Shown piece after piece: positions 19,529 to 29,133 of a stretch of DNA of 49,017 nucleotides (its first letter is position 1; the number at the start of each line of letters is the position of its first letter). Source of the DNA: an uncultured Clostridia bacterium (GTDB lineage: Bacteria; Bacillota; Clostridia; Peptostreptococcales; Anaerovoracaceae); the NCBI GenBank assembly GCA_947426455.1, contig CANEEC010000004.1, positions 1 to 49,017 of the forward strand. Direction: 5' to 3'. The notes beneath the pieces are model-generated. The model was not told the DNA's origin. It saw nothing but the letters and a program-made list of their open reading frames with translations, and searched no databases. The position numbers and the translations under genes were made by a program.

Positions 19529-20857
19529 TCACTTGCGGTTGTCTTTGGCAAAGGCATTGTAGATCGCCCGAATGGCGGTCTCAAAGTCCTTGTTTTCCAC
19601 GCCCACGATAATGTTCATTTCACTGGAACCCTGGTCGATCATGCGGATATTGACCCTGGCTTCTGCCAGCGCCGTAAACAATCTGGCAGCCGTTCCGTAG
19701 CGGTTGGCCATACCGGTTCCCACCGTGGCAACCAGCGCAATGTCGTGGCTCACTTCCACGTTGTCGGGGCTTAGCTTCCGGTCAATTTCGTCCAGAATGT
19801 CTCCCAGGTTATTTTTCAGCTGCTTTTTGGAAATCACCACCGAAGCGGTATCGATTCCGCTGGGCAGATGCTCAAAGCTGATGCCATAACCCTCTAAAAT
19901 TCCCAAAAGCCGCTTGATATAACCCGGTTCGGAGCTCATCAGGTTCTTGTGGAGATTGATGACCACAAAGTCCTTGGAACCGGCGATTCCGGTGATGATT
20001 CTGCCATCGTCCTCAGGTTTGGCCTGAGAGACGATCATGGTTCCCGGATGCTCCGGATCGTTGGTATTCCTGATGTTGATGGGAATGTTGCTCCCTCTCA
20101 CAGGATAGATGGCGTTTTCATGGAGCACGCTGGCTCCCATGTAGGACAGCTCCCGCAATTCCGCGTAGGAAATGTGCTGAATCGGCTCAGGATTATCCAC
20201 GATCCGGGGATCGGCCTGTAAAAATCCGTGAACGTCTGTCCAGTTTTCGTAAATTTCAGCGTTTACGGCCTTAGCCACGATGGAACCGGTAATGTCGGAA
20301 CCGCCTCTGGTAAAGGTCTTGATCTTACCGTTGGGCATGGTTCCGTAAAATCCCGGAATCACCGCGCCATCGTGCTTTTTCAGCTCTTCGGAAAGCGCCT
20401 TGTCCGTCTCCTCATCTAAAAACTTTCCCTTTTCGTTGAACTTCACCAATCCCGCAGCATCCACGAAATCCAAACCCAGATACGCCGCCGTCAGCTTGGC
20501 GTTGAGATATTCGCCGCGGGAAGCGATATAATCCGCGCCCTCGCCGGCCTCTAACCTTTCACGAATTTCCGCAAACTCCTGATCCAGCCCCACGTGAACG
20601 TTCAGGCTCATTTCCATGGCCTTGAACCGATCCACAACCACCTGATAAATCTGGTCGCAGGGAACGTTGTGTTCGATGTGAGTATTGCACAGATACAGCA
20701 GATCGGTAATCTTACTGTCACCGTCAAATCTCTTTCCGGGTGCGGAAACAACGATGTATTTTCTTTTGGGATCCGCGTCGATGATATTCTTCACTTTTCC
20801 CAGCTGAATGGCGTCCGCCACAGAGCTTCCGCCAAATTTTGCTACTTTTATTCCCAT
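19529..20857 (-). CDS. lysC: Aspartate kinase
   Basis: 442-residue enzyme phosphorylating aspartate, the entry to Lys/Thr/Met synthesis. Visible are KFGGSS (residues 7-12), FTRGGSDITGSIVA (about 178-191), the DVHGFLQADPRIV segment, and two C-terminal ACT domains (FVVINLHKN... and IALVATVGTGMAN...) for feedback control. It is monofunctional. Its upstream gap to metK is only 100 bases and contains no lysine-riboswitch features, so it is probably transcribed with metK. Confidence 0.93.
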   Translation of the reverse strand: MGIKVAKFGGSSVADAIQLGKVKNIIDADPKRKYIVVSAPGKRFDGDSKITDLLYLCNTHIEHNVPCDQIYQVVVDRFKAMEMSLNVHVGLDQEFAEIRERLEAGEGADYIASRGEYLNAKLTAAYLGLDFVDAAGLVKFNEKGKFLDEETDKALSEELKKHDGAVIPGFYGTMPNGKIKTFTRGGSDITGSIVAKAVNAEIYENWTDVHGFLQADPRIVDNPEPIQHISYAELRELSYMGASVLHENAIYPVRGSNIPINIRNTNDPEHPGTMIVSQAKPEDDGRIITGIAGSKDFVVINLHKNLMSSEPGYIKRLLGILEGYGISFEHLPSGIDTASVVISKKQLKNNLGDILDEIDRKLSPDNVEVSHDIALVATVGTGMANRYGTAARLFTALAEARVNIRMIDQGSSEMNIIVGVENKDFETAIRAIYNAFAKDNRK

Positions 20858-20957
20858 TGTTGTATCCTCTCTTACTGATGATGTCTTTTCTTTTTATTGA
20901 TATGCTGATTCCGGTTTTGACGGAACAATAGGGAAGCTGCGATGGATCCCTTCTCGA

Positions 20958-22145
20958 TTACAGACCGGCTTCCCGACGCAGAAGCTCCGCCTTATCCGTT
21001 TTTTCCCAGGGAACGTCGATATCCGTTCTTCCAAAGTGACCGTAAGCCGCCACCTGTCTGTAGATGGGACGCCGCAGATCAAGCTGCTCGATGATAGCGG
21101 CAGGGCGGAAATCAAAGCACTTTTCCACAATTTCTCCGATCTTTTCGTCAGCGATCTTACCGGTGCCCTCCGTATCGATCAAAATGGAAATGGGGTGAGC
21201 AACGCCGATGGCGTAGGCCAGCTGAATTTCACACTTGTCGGCCAGTCCTGCGGCTACCACATTCTTCGCCGCATATCTGGCCATATATGCCGCCGATCTG
21301 TCCACCTTTGTGGGGTCCTTTCCGGAGAAAGCGCCGCCGCCGTGTCTGCCGTAACCGCCGTAGGTATCCACGATGATCTTACGGCCGGTCAGACCGGAAT
21401 CGCCGTGGGGACCGCCGATGACGAAACGGCCGGTGGGGTTGACGTAATACTTGGTGTTTTCATCCAGAAGCTCTGCCGGAACGATGGGTTTGATCACCTG
21501 TTCGATCATATCCCTGCGAATCTGCTCCTGAGTGGCCTCCGGGTCGTGCTGGGTGGAAACCACGATAGCGTCGATTCTCACCGGCTTATCGTCCTCGTAT
21601 TCCACAGTGACCTGAGTCTTGCCGTCGGGACGCAGATAGCCGATCTGTCCGGATTTTCTCACATCCGTCAGCCTCTTAGCCAACTTGTGAGCCAGACTGA
21701 TGGGCATGGGCATCAGTTCCGGGGTTTCGTTGCAGGCGTATCCGAACATCATTCCCTGATCTCCCGCGCCGATCTGAGCGGCTTCCTCTCTCTTGCTGCC
21801 CTGTTTCAGTTCCAGCGCTTCGTTGACACCCATGGCAATATCGCCGGACTGCTCGTCGATGGCCGTTACCACGGAGCAGGTATTGCCGTCATAACCGTAT
21901 TCACCCTTGGTGTAACCGATGTCCTTGATGACCTGACGGATCAGCTTGGGCATGTCCACATAGCAGGTGGTGCTGATTTCTCCCATGACCAGCGCCATGC
22001 CGGTGGTCACCGCGGTTTCCGCAGCGACGCGGCCATAGGGATCCTGTTCCATAATCGCGTCCAGAATCGCATCGCTGATCTGGTCGCAAAGCTTATCCGG
22101 ATGTCCTTCTGTAACGGACTCGGATGTAAATAATCTTCTTGCCAT
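20958..22145 (-). CDS. metK: S-adenosylmethionine synthetase
   Basis: 395 residues; makes SAM from methionine and ATP. The chosen ATG gives [19 protein letters not shown], with GAGGAGG eight bases upstream; a longer in-frame extension to 22196 would run through the leader terminator and is rejected. Signature segments: [12 protein letters not shown] (about residue 118) and [19 protein letters not shown] (about 258). Its leader carries a complete SAM-I riboswitch, so expression should fall when SAM is plentiful. Confidence 0.97.
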   Translation of the reverse strand: MARRLFTSESVTEGHPDKLCDQISDAILDAIMEQDPYGRVAAETAVTTGMALVMGEISTTCYVDMPKLIRQVIKDIGYTKGEYGYDGNTCSVVTAIDEQSGDIAMGVNEALELKQGSKREEAAQIGAGDQGMMFGYACNETPELMPMPISLAHKLAKRLTDVRKSGQIGYLRPDGKTQVTVEYEDDKPVRIDAIVVSTQHDPEATQEQIRRDMIEQVIKPIVPAELLDENTKYYVNPTGRFVIGGPHGDSGLTGRKIIVDTYGGYGRHGGGAFSGKDPTKVDRSAAYMARYAAKNVVAAGLADKCEIQLAYAIGVAHPISILIDTEGTGKIADEKIGEIVEKCFDFRPAAIIEQLDLRRPIYRQVAAYGHFGRTDIDVPWEKTDKAELLRREAGL

Positions 22146-22194
22146 TTGTTGTTCCTCCTCATTCTTCGCCTGCATGGGCGACAACGCGCCTATC

Positions 22195-22226
22195 AAAAAA
22201 CCCCTTCTATATTGAAAGAAGAGGTT
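22195..22226 (-). terminator. Riboswitch-controlled terminator in the metK leader
   Basis: Minus strand: AACCTCTTCT / AGAAGGGGTT stem followed by TTTTTT, 50 bases before the metK ATG. Its 5' arm (plus 22214-22224) can pair instead with the 3' strand of the aptamer's P1 region. Confidence 0.88.
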
Positions 22227-22255
22227 CGATTTACATCTGATGTCATTGATCGCTT

Positions 22256-22408
22256 CCTCATCTTTCAGATCGCCGCCGCTTTTTCACAGCTTTGATTCTG
22301 TAGGATGTAGCACCTTTTCTCCCTTGGGATCGTCGACGATACGCGATCTTACGGGACAGAGGTTGCCGGGCTTCACAGGGCCTATTCCCTCAGCCGCTCT
22401 TGATAAGG
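22256..22408 (-). ncRNA. SAM-I (S-box) riboswitch aptamer
   Basis: Minus-strand hallmarks appear in order: CCTTATCAAGAG (P1 5' strand and start of core), GAGGGA, GGCCC-TGTGAAGCCCGGCAACC, a P3 hairpin, GGTGCTACATCCT, and the closing P1 strand GATGAGG. GAAAGATGAGG from the P1 3' side is complementary at 10 of 11 positions to CCTCTTCTTTC in the terminator, which defines the antiterminator. SAM binding should stabilise P1 and permit termination. Confidence 0.96.
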
Positions 22409-22445
22409 CTTCCATACTTACGGATTCTTATTTAGACTATTTTAT

Positions 22446-22474
22446 ATCATATCTCATGCCGGCAGTATTGTCAA
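22446..22474 (-). promoter_or_regulatory. metK promoter
   Basis: Minus-strand -35 TTGACA (22469-22474), spacer 17, -10 TATGAT (22446-22451), about 35 bases before the S-box aptamer and 16 bases after the upstream gene's stop. Confidence 0.85.
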
Positions 22475-22489
22475 TACCCATTCAGCAGT

Positions 22490-23692
22490 CTATTGGTCCC
22501 CTTTGATATCGTTGAGAAAGTCGTCGAAGTCTTCGTAATCGCTCTGTACGAAGTCCAATAGTACCGGCTCCTTGAATTCGAACTTCGCTGTGGGAATCAC
22601 CATCATACCCAGCTGGCTTTTTTGCAGCTTCCGCTCCGCTTCCCAGATAGAGGGCAGCGTATAGGCTCCCACGATCAGCTGACCGAAATCCGTGAGGAAA
22701 AACAGGCTCTGTATGTCGTCGTTCAAACGGAAAATCCGTCGGTTCACATGTTCGTTGTCCTTGTGGAACAGCATGAACAGTCTTCCGTTTTCGTGACTGC
22801 TCTGCATGGCGGACATCAGCATATCCTCCAGCACTTCCACAGCTTCCTCCGGCCGCGCCAGAGTTTCAAACACCGTGACGAACTCCGGCCGGGACAGCAT
22901 CATGGCCACCTCCTGGGTGGTTACCGTGAAGGCCGATCGCCGCTTTGCCGCAACCACCTTGCGGTTTTCCACCAGAATTTCGGTCATCACCAGCCGGTAT
23001 TGGTTCCGCTGATCCACCTCGATCAGCGACTCGCTGAGATAGGAGATGGTGCCGTCGGGATTGACAAATTCTTCGATGGTATTTTTATAGAGGGTCGCTC
23101 CATAGGGTTCTGCCACGTCCGCCACTCTGCCGGAATCCACCGCCGCCGGATCGCACAGATAGGCCAGTCCCTTCTTATCCTTTCCGAAGGAGCGCATCAA
23201 AAAGTAGTGAATCAGCTCGTAGTCGCTTCTCAGCTTCCCGCACATCTTTTCCATGACCTCGTTCAGCAGAGAGCTCTCCTGGATCACCGGCTCCTTCAAC
23301 AAACACTCGTATTCTTCCCGAGGTTCGGGCAGACGAATTCCCATCAGCTCCGAATCCCTGCAAAAATCCTGAACCAAATACCGCGCTTCCCGTTCCGTCA
23401 GGGCAACCTTTCGGCCTCCCAATCCGCCGAACAGCGATTCTTCGATGGAAATCACCACCCGATCATCGCTGCCGCGATAGCTCTTATAACCGTCCAGTCC
23501 GTATTCCTCGCCGTCAAAATAGAAAAACTGGTAGAAGTCCGCGGGAACACCGCTCACCGGCACTTCCCAGTGAATCTGAAGTCCCACCACTCCCATGAGG
23601 CGCGTATCGGTAACGTATGCGGATACGAAGCGCCGACCGTCGCAGTCTATCTGGCCTCCGCCCTTGATAACAGTAAACTTGTTGCGATCCAA
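22490..23692 (-). CDS. Conserved-looking hypothetical protein, 400 aa
   Basis: Not recognised. The start is TTG (23690-23692), five bases after AAGGAGG (23698-23704); no better ATG exists upstream. The protein is soluble, without signal or membrane segment, and mixed alpha/beta by eye. Notable segments are CDGRRFVSAYVTDTRLMGV near the N-terminus, LIHYFLMRSFGKDKKGLAYL in the middle, and an acidic C-terminus (DYEDFDDFLNDIKGD). No nucleotide-binding or metal motif is evident. It lies between a MATE gene and the metK promoter as an apparent single-gene unit. Codon use resembles the neighbours, so it seems native. Confidence 0.75.
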   Translation of the reverse strand: MDRNKFTVIKGGGQIDCDGRRFVSAYVTDTRLMGVVGLQIHWEVPVSGVPADFYQFFYFDGEEYGLDGYKSYRGSDDRVVISIEESLFGGLGGRKVALTEREARYLVQDFCRDSELMGIRLPEPREEYECLLKEPVIQESSLLNEVMEKMCGKLRSDYELIHYFLMRSFGKDKKGLAYLCDPAAVDSGRVADVAEPYGATLYKNTIEEFVNPDGTISYLSESLIEVDQRNQYRLVMTEILVENRKVVAAKRRSAFTVTTQEVAMMLSRPEFVTVFETLARPEEAVEVLEDMLMSAMQSSHENGRLFMLFHKDNEHVNRRIFRLNDDIQSLFFLTDFGQLIVGAYTLPSIWEAERKLQKSQLGMMVIPTAKFEFKEPVLLDFVQSDYEDFDDFLNDIKGDQ

Positions 23693-23814
23693 AAGTTCCT
23701 CCTTCAGCGCACGTGGATAGCTTGCGCCACATCCTATTGTACTCTCTTTCCAAAAGAATTATAGATAAAACTTCCCGAAAATTCCTTCGCTTTCGCGTTC
23801 TTTAAACGCGTTCC

Positions 23815-25200
23815 TTAAAAGACGGGCTCGGGCATCTCCAGCTTCGCCATGGCGTCGCGGAACTGGCGGCGGAACATGGTGGTGGTCACGCACACGGCAA
23901 TCACATCGGCGATGGGTTCTGCCAGCCATACGGCAAAGACCTTGCGCGCCGGCGAAAACAGCATAGGAAGCACCAGGATCAGGGGAATCAGCAAAATGAT
24001 CTTTCGGAATACGGCCAAAAATGCCGACACTTTAGCGTTTCCCAAGGCGACAAAGGTCTGCTGGCAGGCGATCTGCGCCCCGAAGATGATTACGCCGCCC
24101 ATGTAGAGCCGCAGCGCCCAGCTGACCATTTCAATGATTTCTTTATTATTGGTAAACAGCGCGCCGATCCGGCCCGGAATCAGCATGCAGATGGTCCATA
24201 CGGTGACGGAATAGGCCAGACAGCATTTCAGCAGAAGATAAAACGCCTCCTTCACCCTTTCGGCGCTCTTTGCGCCGTAATTGTAACTGATGATGGGTTG
24301 CGCGCCCTGAGTCAATCCGGACAGCGGCAGCATCACCATCTGCATCACCGACGCCAGCACCGTCATGGTGCCCACGGCCACGTCGCTTCCGTACTTTAAA
24401 AGAGAATTGTTGAAGCACAGCATGATCAGGCTTTCGGTGGACTGCATGATAAAAGGGGCAAACCCCAGCGCCATACAAGGCAGCAGAATGTTCCGATCGA
24501 TTTTCATATTCCTGATCCGTATCCGCAGCAGGGTTTTCTTTCCTGTCAGGAACACCATCACCCAGATGGCGGACAGCGCCTGGGATAAGATCGTAGCCAA
24601 AGCGGCTCCCGCCACTCCCATGTGCAGGCCGAAAATAAAGATCGGATCCAAAATCAAATTGGTAACGGCTCCGATCAGCACGGTTTTCATGGAAATTTTC
24701 GTAAATCCTTGGGTAGTGATAAAGGTATTCAATCCCAGGGACAGCTGCACAAAGGCCGTTCCCAAAAGATAGATGCTGAAATAGGATTCCGCGTAAGGAT
24801 AGGTTACATCGCTTGCTCCAAACAAATACAGCAACCGCTTTTTAAAGCAGAAAAAGATGACAAACAGCGTCACCGAAATGAGCAAAAGCGCAGATACCGC
24901 ATTCCCCAAAATCCGCTGCGCTTTTTCGTTATCTCCGCTTCCCATGGAGATGGCCGCTCTGGCCGCGCCCCCGGCGCTGATCAGCATGGAGGTTGCCGAG
25001 ACCAATGTAATCAGCGGAAAGCAAACGCCCAGCGCCGTCAGCGCCGTGCCGCCCACCTCCGGAATGTGACCGATATATACCCGATCCACAATATTATATA
25101 ACGCGTTGATCACCTGCGCGGTGATAGTAGGAACGGCCAGCTGAAACAGCAATTTTTTGACGGGCATGACGCCCATCTTCTCCTCCTGACTCATTTCCAC
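23815..25200 (-). CDS. MATE-family multidrug efflux transporter
   Basis: 461-residue polytopic transporter with about 12 helices. The N-terminal half has VDRVYIGHIPEVGGTALTALGV and the second half GAQPIISYNYGAKSAERVKEAF, typical of MepA-like MATE exporters. Start is uncertain: GTG at 25200 has GAGGGG nine bases upstream, while an internal ATG at 25176 follows AGGAGG by five bases; both give the same membrane domain. It is distinct in sequence from the pump at 10821-12152. No regulator gene is adjacent. Confidence 0.88.
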   Translation of the reverse strand: MEMSQEEKMGVMPVKKLLFQLAVPTITAQVINALYNIVDRVYIGHIPEVGGTALTALGVCFPLITLVSATSMLISAGGAARAAISMGSGDNEKAQRILGNAVSALLLISVTLFVIFFCFKKRLLYLFGASDVTYPYAESYFSIYLLGTAFVQLSLGLNTFITTQGFTKISMKTVLIGAVTNLILDPIFIFGLHMGVAGAALATILSQALSAIWVMVFLTGKKTLLRIRIRNMKIDRNILLPCMALGFAPFIMQSTESLIMLCFNNSLLKYGSDVAVGTMTVLASVMQMVMLPLSGLTQGAQPIISYNYGAKSAERVKEAFYLLLKCCLAYSVTVWTICMLIPGRIGALFTNNKEIIEMVSWALRLYMGGVIIFGAQIACQQTFVALGNAKVSAFLAVFRKIILLIPLILVLPMLFSPARKVFAVWLAEPIADVIAVCVTTTMFRRQFRDAMAKLEMPEPVF

Positions 25201-25239
25201 AATACTTCGCCCCCTCGTCGAATGATGTCGTATTTATAT

Positions 25240-25268
25240 ATCATACCACACTCCACAGGGTTTTTAAA
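25240..25268 (-). promoter_or_regulatory. Candidate promoter of the second MATE gene
   Basis: Minus-strand -35 TTTAAA (25263-25268), spacer 17, -10 TATGAT (25240-25245), about 45 bases before the start. Confidence 0.5.
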
Positions 25269-25272
25269 CAAC

Positions 25273-25313
25273 GAAAAAGTGCCGCAAAGCGGTTATGCGC
25301 TTCGCGGCACTTT
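25273..25313 (-). terminator. Terminator after hbd
   Basis: Near-perfect long stem pairing plus-strand 25276-25291 with 25298-25313 (AAAGTGCCGC... / ...GCGGCACTTT), followed on the minus strand by TTTTT. Confidence 0.88.
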
Positions 25314-25361
25314 ATTTTCCATTAAGCGGATTCATCTGGCAAAACTGCCCGCCAGCAGGAA

Positions 25362-26210
25362 TTATTTGCTGTAATCGAAGAATCCCTTTCCGGTTTTTCT
25401 TCCCAGTTCTCCGGCTCTTACCTTCTTCTTCAGAAGAACGTGAGCTCTGTACTTGGGATCGCCGTATTCCGTATACAGCACATCCATGATGGCCAAAACC
25501 ACGTCCAGACCGATCAGATCGCCCAGCGCCAGGGGACCCATGGGATGATTCGCGCCCAGCTTCATGGCCGTATCGATATCCTCTGCAGATGCCACGCCGT
25601 CAGCCAGAATGCCAACAGCTTCGTTGATCATGGGAATCAGGATTCTGTTCACTACGAAACCGGGAGCTTCTTCCACTTCCACGGGAGTCTTGCCCAAAGC
25701 CGTGGCCAGCTCAACCACAATGGCCTTCGTTTCTTCGGAGGTAGCCAGACCCTTGATGATCTCTACCAGCTTCATGGCAGGAACGGGATTGAAGAAGTGC
25801 ATACCGATGACCTTGTCGGGACGATTGGTAGCGCTTGCAATTTCCGTAATCGACAGAGAAGAAGTGTTGGTGGCCAGGATCGTGTCGGGGCCGCACAGAG
25901 CGTCCAGTTCTGCAAACAGAGCCTTTTTCGCTTCCATGTTTTCTGTAGCAGCTTCGATGATCAGGTCGGCGTCCTTTACGATTTCGATTTCGGTAGAACC
26001 GTGGATTCTGGACAGGATCGCGGCCTTATCGTCCTCGGTGATCTTTTCCTTGGCTACCATCTTGGACAGGTTCTTTTCCACGGTGGCAATTCCCTTGTCA
26101 ACGGAAGCCTGATGTCTCGCTCTCAGAACTACTTCATAACCATTCTGCGCGCAAACCTGGATGATACCCGCACCCATGGTACCGGTACCCAATACACCAA
26201 TCTTTTTCAT
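25362..26210 (-). CDS. hbd: 3-hydroxybutyryl-CoA dehydrogenase
   Basis: 282-residue NAD(P)-dependent enzyme interconverting acetoacetyl-CoA and 3-hydroxybutyryl-CoA in butyrate fermentation. Rossmann motif [12 protein letters not shown] (residues 4-15), catalytic histidine in [17 protein letters not shown], and [10 protein letters not shown] are all present. The start follows GGAGGTG by six bases; the five-residue extension to 26225 is rejected. A good promoter and a Rex-like operator lie upstream. crt lies 120 bases upstream with its own ribosome site. Confidence 0.95.
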   Translation of the reverse strand: MKKIGVLGTGTMGAGIIQVCAQNGYEVVLRARHQASVDKGIATVEKNLSKMVAKEKITEDDKAAILSRIHGSTEIEIVKDADLIIEAATENMEAKKALFAELDALCGPDTILATNTSSLSITEIASATNRPDKVIGMHFFNPVPAMKLVEIIKGLATSEETKAIVVELATALGKTPVEVEEAPGFVVNRILIPMINEAVGILADGVASAEDIDTAMKLGANHPMGPLALGDLIGLDVVLAIMDVLYTEYGDPKYRAHVLLKKKVRAGELGRKTGKGFFDYSK

Positions 26211-26231
26211 GATACACACCTCCATATTGTC

Positions 26232-26249
26232 ATGTTATATTTTTAACAA
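26232..26249 (-). promoter_or_regulatory. Rex-like redox operator in the hbd leader
   Basis: Minus strand TTGTTAAAAATATAACAT matches 12 of 14 defined positions of the Rex consensus TTGTTAANNNNTTAACAA. It lies about 13 bases downstream of the -10, where bound repressor would block transcription. Rex senses the NADH/NAD+ ratio and controls butyryl-CoA genes in clostridia; binding here is inferred. Confidence 0.68.
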
Positions 26250-26262
26250 TTTCTATGTTATT

Positions 26263-26291
26263 ACTATACTACGAAGCCGTTAAAAATGCAA
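26263..26291 (-). promoter_or_regulatory. hbd promoter
   Basis: Minus-strand -35 TTGCAT (26286-26291), spacer 17, -10 TATAGT (26263-26268). It lies in the 120-base gap between crt and hbd, giving hbd its own promoter in addition to any read-through from crt. Confidence 0.72.
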
Positions 26292-26330
26292 TGGGTGAAA
26301 GCAAAGTCAGAATAATATTTTGTTTTTTCC

Positions 26331-27104
26331 TTATTTACCCTGAAATTCTGCTTTTCTCTTGCCTAAAAACGCCGCCATACCTTCTTTTTGATCCTGTGTA
26401 GCAAAACACTTGGCGAATAACTCGTTTTCGATTTTGATGGCTTCCTCCATGGGAACCTCGATGCCGCGCTTCATAGCCTGTGCGGAATACTTCACAGCCA
26501 GCGGCGCATTTTTCGCAATCTTGCCCGCCAGCGTCATGACCTCTTCCATCAGCGCTTCCGGCTCTACCACCTTGGAAACCAGACCGATGGCCTTGGCTTC
26601 TTCCGCATTGATCATTTCGCCGGTCAAAATCAGCTCCATGGCCTTGGACTTTCCGCAGATTCTGGTCATTCTCTGGGTGCCGCAGTAACCCGGCGTGATT
26701 CCCAGGCCAACCTCCGGCTGACCGAACTTCGCCTTTGCGCTGGCGTAACGGATGTCGCAGCTCATGGCCAGTTCACAGCCGCCGCCCAAAGCAAATCCGT
26801 TGACCGCGGCGATGCTGGGTTTATCCATCATTTCAATTTTGCGGAATACACGGCTTCCCAAAACGCCGAAATCGTAACCTTCTTTTTCGTTCATCACGCT
26901 CATCTGGGCGATGTCCGCACCGGCTACAAACGCCTTGCCCTCACCGGTAAAGATTACCACCCGCACCTCATCGTCGGCTATGGCCTGATCCACCGCGGCG
27001 TCAATGGCATTGAGAACATCGCCGTTTAACGCGTTCATGGCCTCCGGCCGATTGATTTTAATGATGGCGATGTTTTCCTTCTTTTCAAACAAAACTACAC
27101 TCAT
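26331..27104 (-). CDS. crt: Crotonase / 3-hydroxybutyryl-CoA dehydratase
   Basis: 257-residue enoyl-CoA hydratase family enzyme, converting 3-hydroxybutyryl-CoA to crotonyl-CoA. Oxyanion-hole segments FVAGADIAQM and NGFALGGGCELAMSCDIR and the two catalytic glutamates (GGGCEL; GQPEVGLGI) are present, the arrangement of a hydratase. The start at 27104 follows GGAGGAG; the longer reading from 27119 runs through that site. Upstream of hbd on the same strand. Thiolase, bcd and etfBA are not in the window. Confidence 0.93.
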   Translation of the reverse strand: MSVVLFEKKENIAIIKINRPEAMNALNGDVLNAIDAAVDQAIADDEVRVVIFTGEGKAFVAGADIAQMSVMNEKEGYDFGVLGSRVFRKIEMMDKPSIAAVNGFALGGGCELAMSCDIRYASAKAKFGQPEVGLGITPGYCGTQRMTRICGKSKAMELILTGEMINAEEAKAIGLVSKVVEPEALMEEVMTLAGKIAKNAPLAVKYSAQAMKRGIEVPMEEAIKIENELFAKCFATQDQKEGMAAFLGKRKAEFQGK

Positions 27105-27189
27105 GTCTTTCTCCTCCACTTTCTTTCATATGCATTTTATACATACAGTGAAAATACGTATATTCTAAAGCCCGCAGCAGCTGCGTGCA

Positions 27190-29133
27190 TTAGTTCTCCT
27201 CCCCTTCGTTCACCGGCGATACCTCCGGATTGTAGTTGGGTACCAGATCCATGAGCCATCTCTTGGCTTCTTCGTCGGTTTTTCCCAAAATCTCCCGAAT
27301 GCTCTCCTGCAAGCCGTCCGGCTGTTCCAAAAGACGGCTCAGCGCCGGAGAAGGATCCACCGGATGCCCCACGAATATCTTATCGTGAGTGGTTGCCCGA
27401 ATTCCCTCTTCATCCAGCAATAATTCTTCATACAATTTTTCACCGGGACGCAGACCCGTAATCCGAATCTCGATATCCTTGCGCGGCTCAAAGCCGGACA
27501 GGCGGATCAGCTTTTCCGCTAAATCCATGATCTTCACCGGATCGCCCATGTCCAGGATGAAAATTTCTCCGCCCTCGGCCATGGCGCCCGCCTGAATCAC
27601 CAGCTGAATGGCCTCCGGAATGGTCATAAAGTACCGGCAGATCTCCGGATGGGTTACCGTAACCGGCCCGCCGTGAGCGATCTGCTCGCGAAAAATAGGA
27701 ATTACGCTGCCGTTGCTTCCCAGTACGTTGCCAAACCGCACCGCCGCATAATTGGTGCGGGAATGGGCGCTCTTTTCCTGCAGCATCATTTCACCCACCC
27801 GCTTGGTGGCTCCCATGACGTTGGTGGGATTCACCGCCTTGTCGGTGCTGATGAGAACAAACTTGCTCACCGCGTACTTTTCCGCCAGATCCAGCATGTT
27901 CTTCGTTCCCTGAATGTTGTTTACGATGGCCTCCCGAGGGTTGGCCTCCATCAGGGGTACGTGTTTGTGCGCCGCCGCATGGAACACCACATGGGGTTTA
28001 TACCGTTGGAAAACGCCCTCCATCCGCTCGTAATCCCGAACGGAACCGATGACGATGTCGAACTCCACATCGGGGAATTTGCCCTGAATCTCATTGGCCA
28101 GCTCAAAAATGGTATTTTCATAGATGTCCACCGCCACCACCCGCCGCGGCCGGAACCGGCAGATCTGACGGCAAAGCTCGGAACCGATGGAACCGCCGCC
28201 GCCGGTGACCATGACGATGCGTCCCTCCAAATAGCCGCTGATGGCTCGCAGATTCACCTTCACCGTCTCGCGGCCCAGCAAATCCTCAATATCGATATCC
28301 CGCAGCTTGTTGATGGTTACCGTCTCGTTGATCAAATCGATCAGTCCCGGTAAAATCTGCACCTTGCAGCGAGTCTTGCTGCATTCTTCCGCAATGTCCC
28401 GAATTTCCGACTGCTGCGCCGACGGAATAGCGATGATGATCTCGTCCACGCCGTATTTTCTGGCAATCCTTCGGATGTCCCTGCGGCCGCCGGCGATCTT
28501 CACGCCCAAAATACGGCTTCCCTGCTTGTTCTTATCGTCGTCGATAGCAACCACGATCTTCTTGCGGTATTCCGGATGGAGCTTGATTTCTTTAATCATG
28601 GAAGCTCCCGCATCTCCGGCGCCCACCATCATAACGCGAATGTAATCGCTGCCGCCCATGACGGTTTCCCGCATGGACTCCTGGACGGACTTGTCTTTTC
28701 TGCCGTGGGTCACGTTGAATTTGCCGGGATAGATGTACTCCCGGATCATCCGATACCCCATGCGCAGACCGCCGATCAGGATGATGTCGATGAGTAGCAC
28801 CATGCCGTTGACACCCCGGGGCAGGTACTGCTGCGAAAACTGCAAATATGTAATGGCCAGGGCATTTCCGATGCCGGTGACGAACAGCACCTTTACCAGT
28901 TCTTCGGAACCGGCGTATTTCCAGAGGCTGTTATACAGGCCGCCCACCCAGTAAGTGGCAAGCTTCACCGCCACCAGACCTAAGGCCGCGCCGATGAACA
29001 CGTCCAGATAGCTGACGAACTGGCTGTTGGTCACGATGAACTCAAACCGCATCAAAAGCGCCAAAATATATGCAAATATGATACAACATGCGTCCCCCAG
29101 CATCAGCATGACGACTTTAGAAATTCTTTTCAT
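27190..29133 (-). CDS. CapD/WbpM-type nucleoside-sugar 4,6-dehydratase
   Basis: 647-residue membrane-anchored enzyme for polysaccharide or glycan precursors. About four N-terminal transmembrane helices (1-130) precede a Rossmann domain (VMMVGAGDAGASM, about 170) and a C-terminal SDR domain: NAD site VTGGGGSIGSELCR (about 307) and the active-site region STDKAVNPTNVMGATKR, where methionine replaces tyrosine of the usual YxxxK as in the UDP-GlcNAc C6-dehydratase group. The start overlaps the upstream gene by 17 bases, so the two are translationally linked. Exact sugar nucleotide unknown. Confidence 0.9.
   Translation of the reverse strand: MKRISKVVMLMLGDACCIIFAYILALLMRFEFIVTNSQFVSYLDVFIGAALGLVAVKLATYWVGGLYNSLWKYAGSEELVKVLFVTGIGNALAITYLQFSQQYLPRGVNGMVLLIDIILIGGLRMGYRMIREYIYPGKFNVTHGRKDKSVQESMRETVMGGSDYIRVMMVGAGDAGASMIKEIKLHPEYRKKIVVAIDDDKNKQGSRILGVKIAGGRRDIRRIARKYGVDEIIIAIPSAQQSEIRDIAEECSKTRCKVQILPGLIDLINETVTINKLRDIDIEDLLGRETVKVNLRAISGYLEGRIVMVTGGGGSIGSELCRQICRFRPRRVVAVDIYENTIFELANEIQGKFPDVEFDIVIGSVRDYERMEGVFQRYKPHVVFHAAAHKHVPLMEANPREAIVNNIQGTKNMLDLAEKYAVSKFVLISTDKAVNPTNVMGATKRVGEMMLQEKSAHSRTNYAAVRFGNVLGSNGSVIPIFREQIAHGGPVTVTHPEICRYFMTIPEAIQLVIQAGAMAEGGEIFILDMGDPVKIMDLAEKLIRLSGFEPRKDIEIRITGLRPGEKLYEELLLDEEGIRATTHDKIFVGHPVDPSPALSRLLEQPDGLQESIREILGKTDEEAKRWLMDLVPNYNPEVSPVNEGEEN

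Noticed and set aside
20858..20957. Possible lysine riboswitch before lysC
   Set aside because: The gap is only 100 bases and has none of the conserved core; the TTCCG/CGGAA hairpin lacks a T-run.
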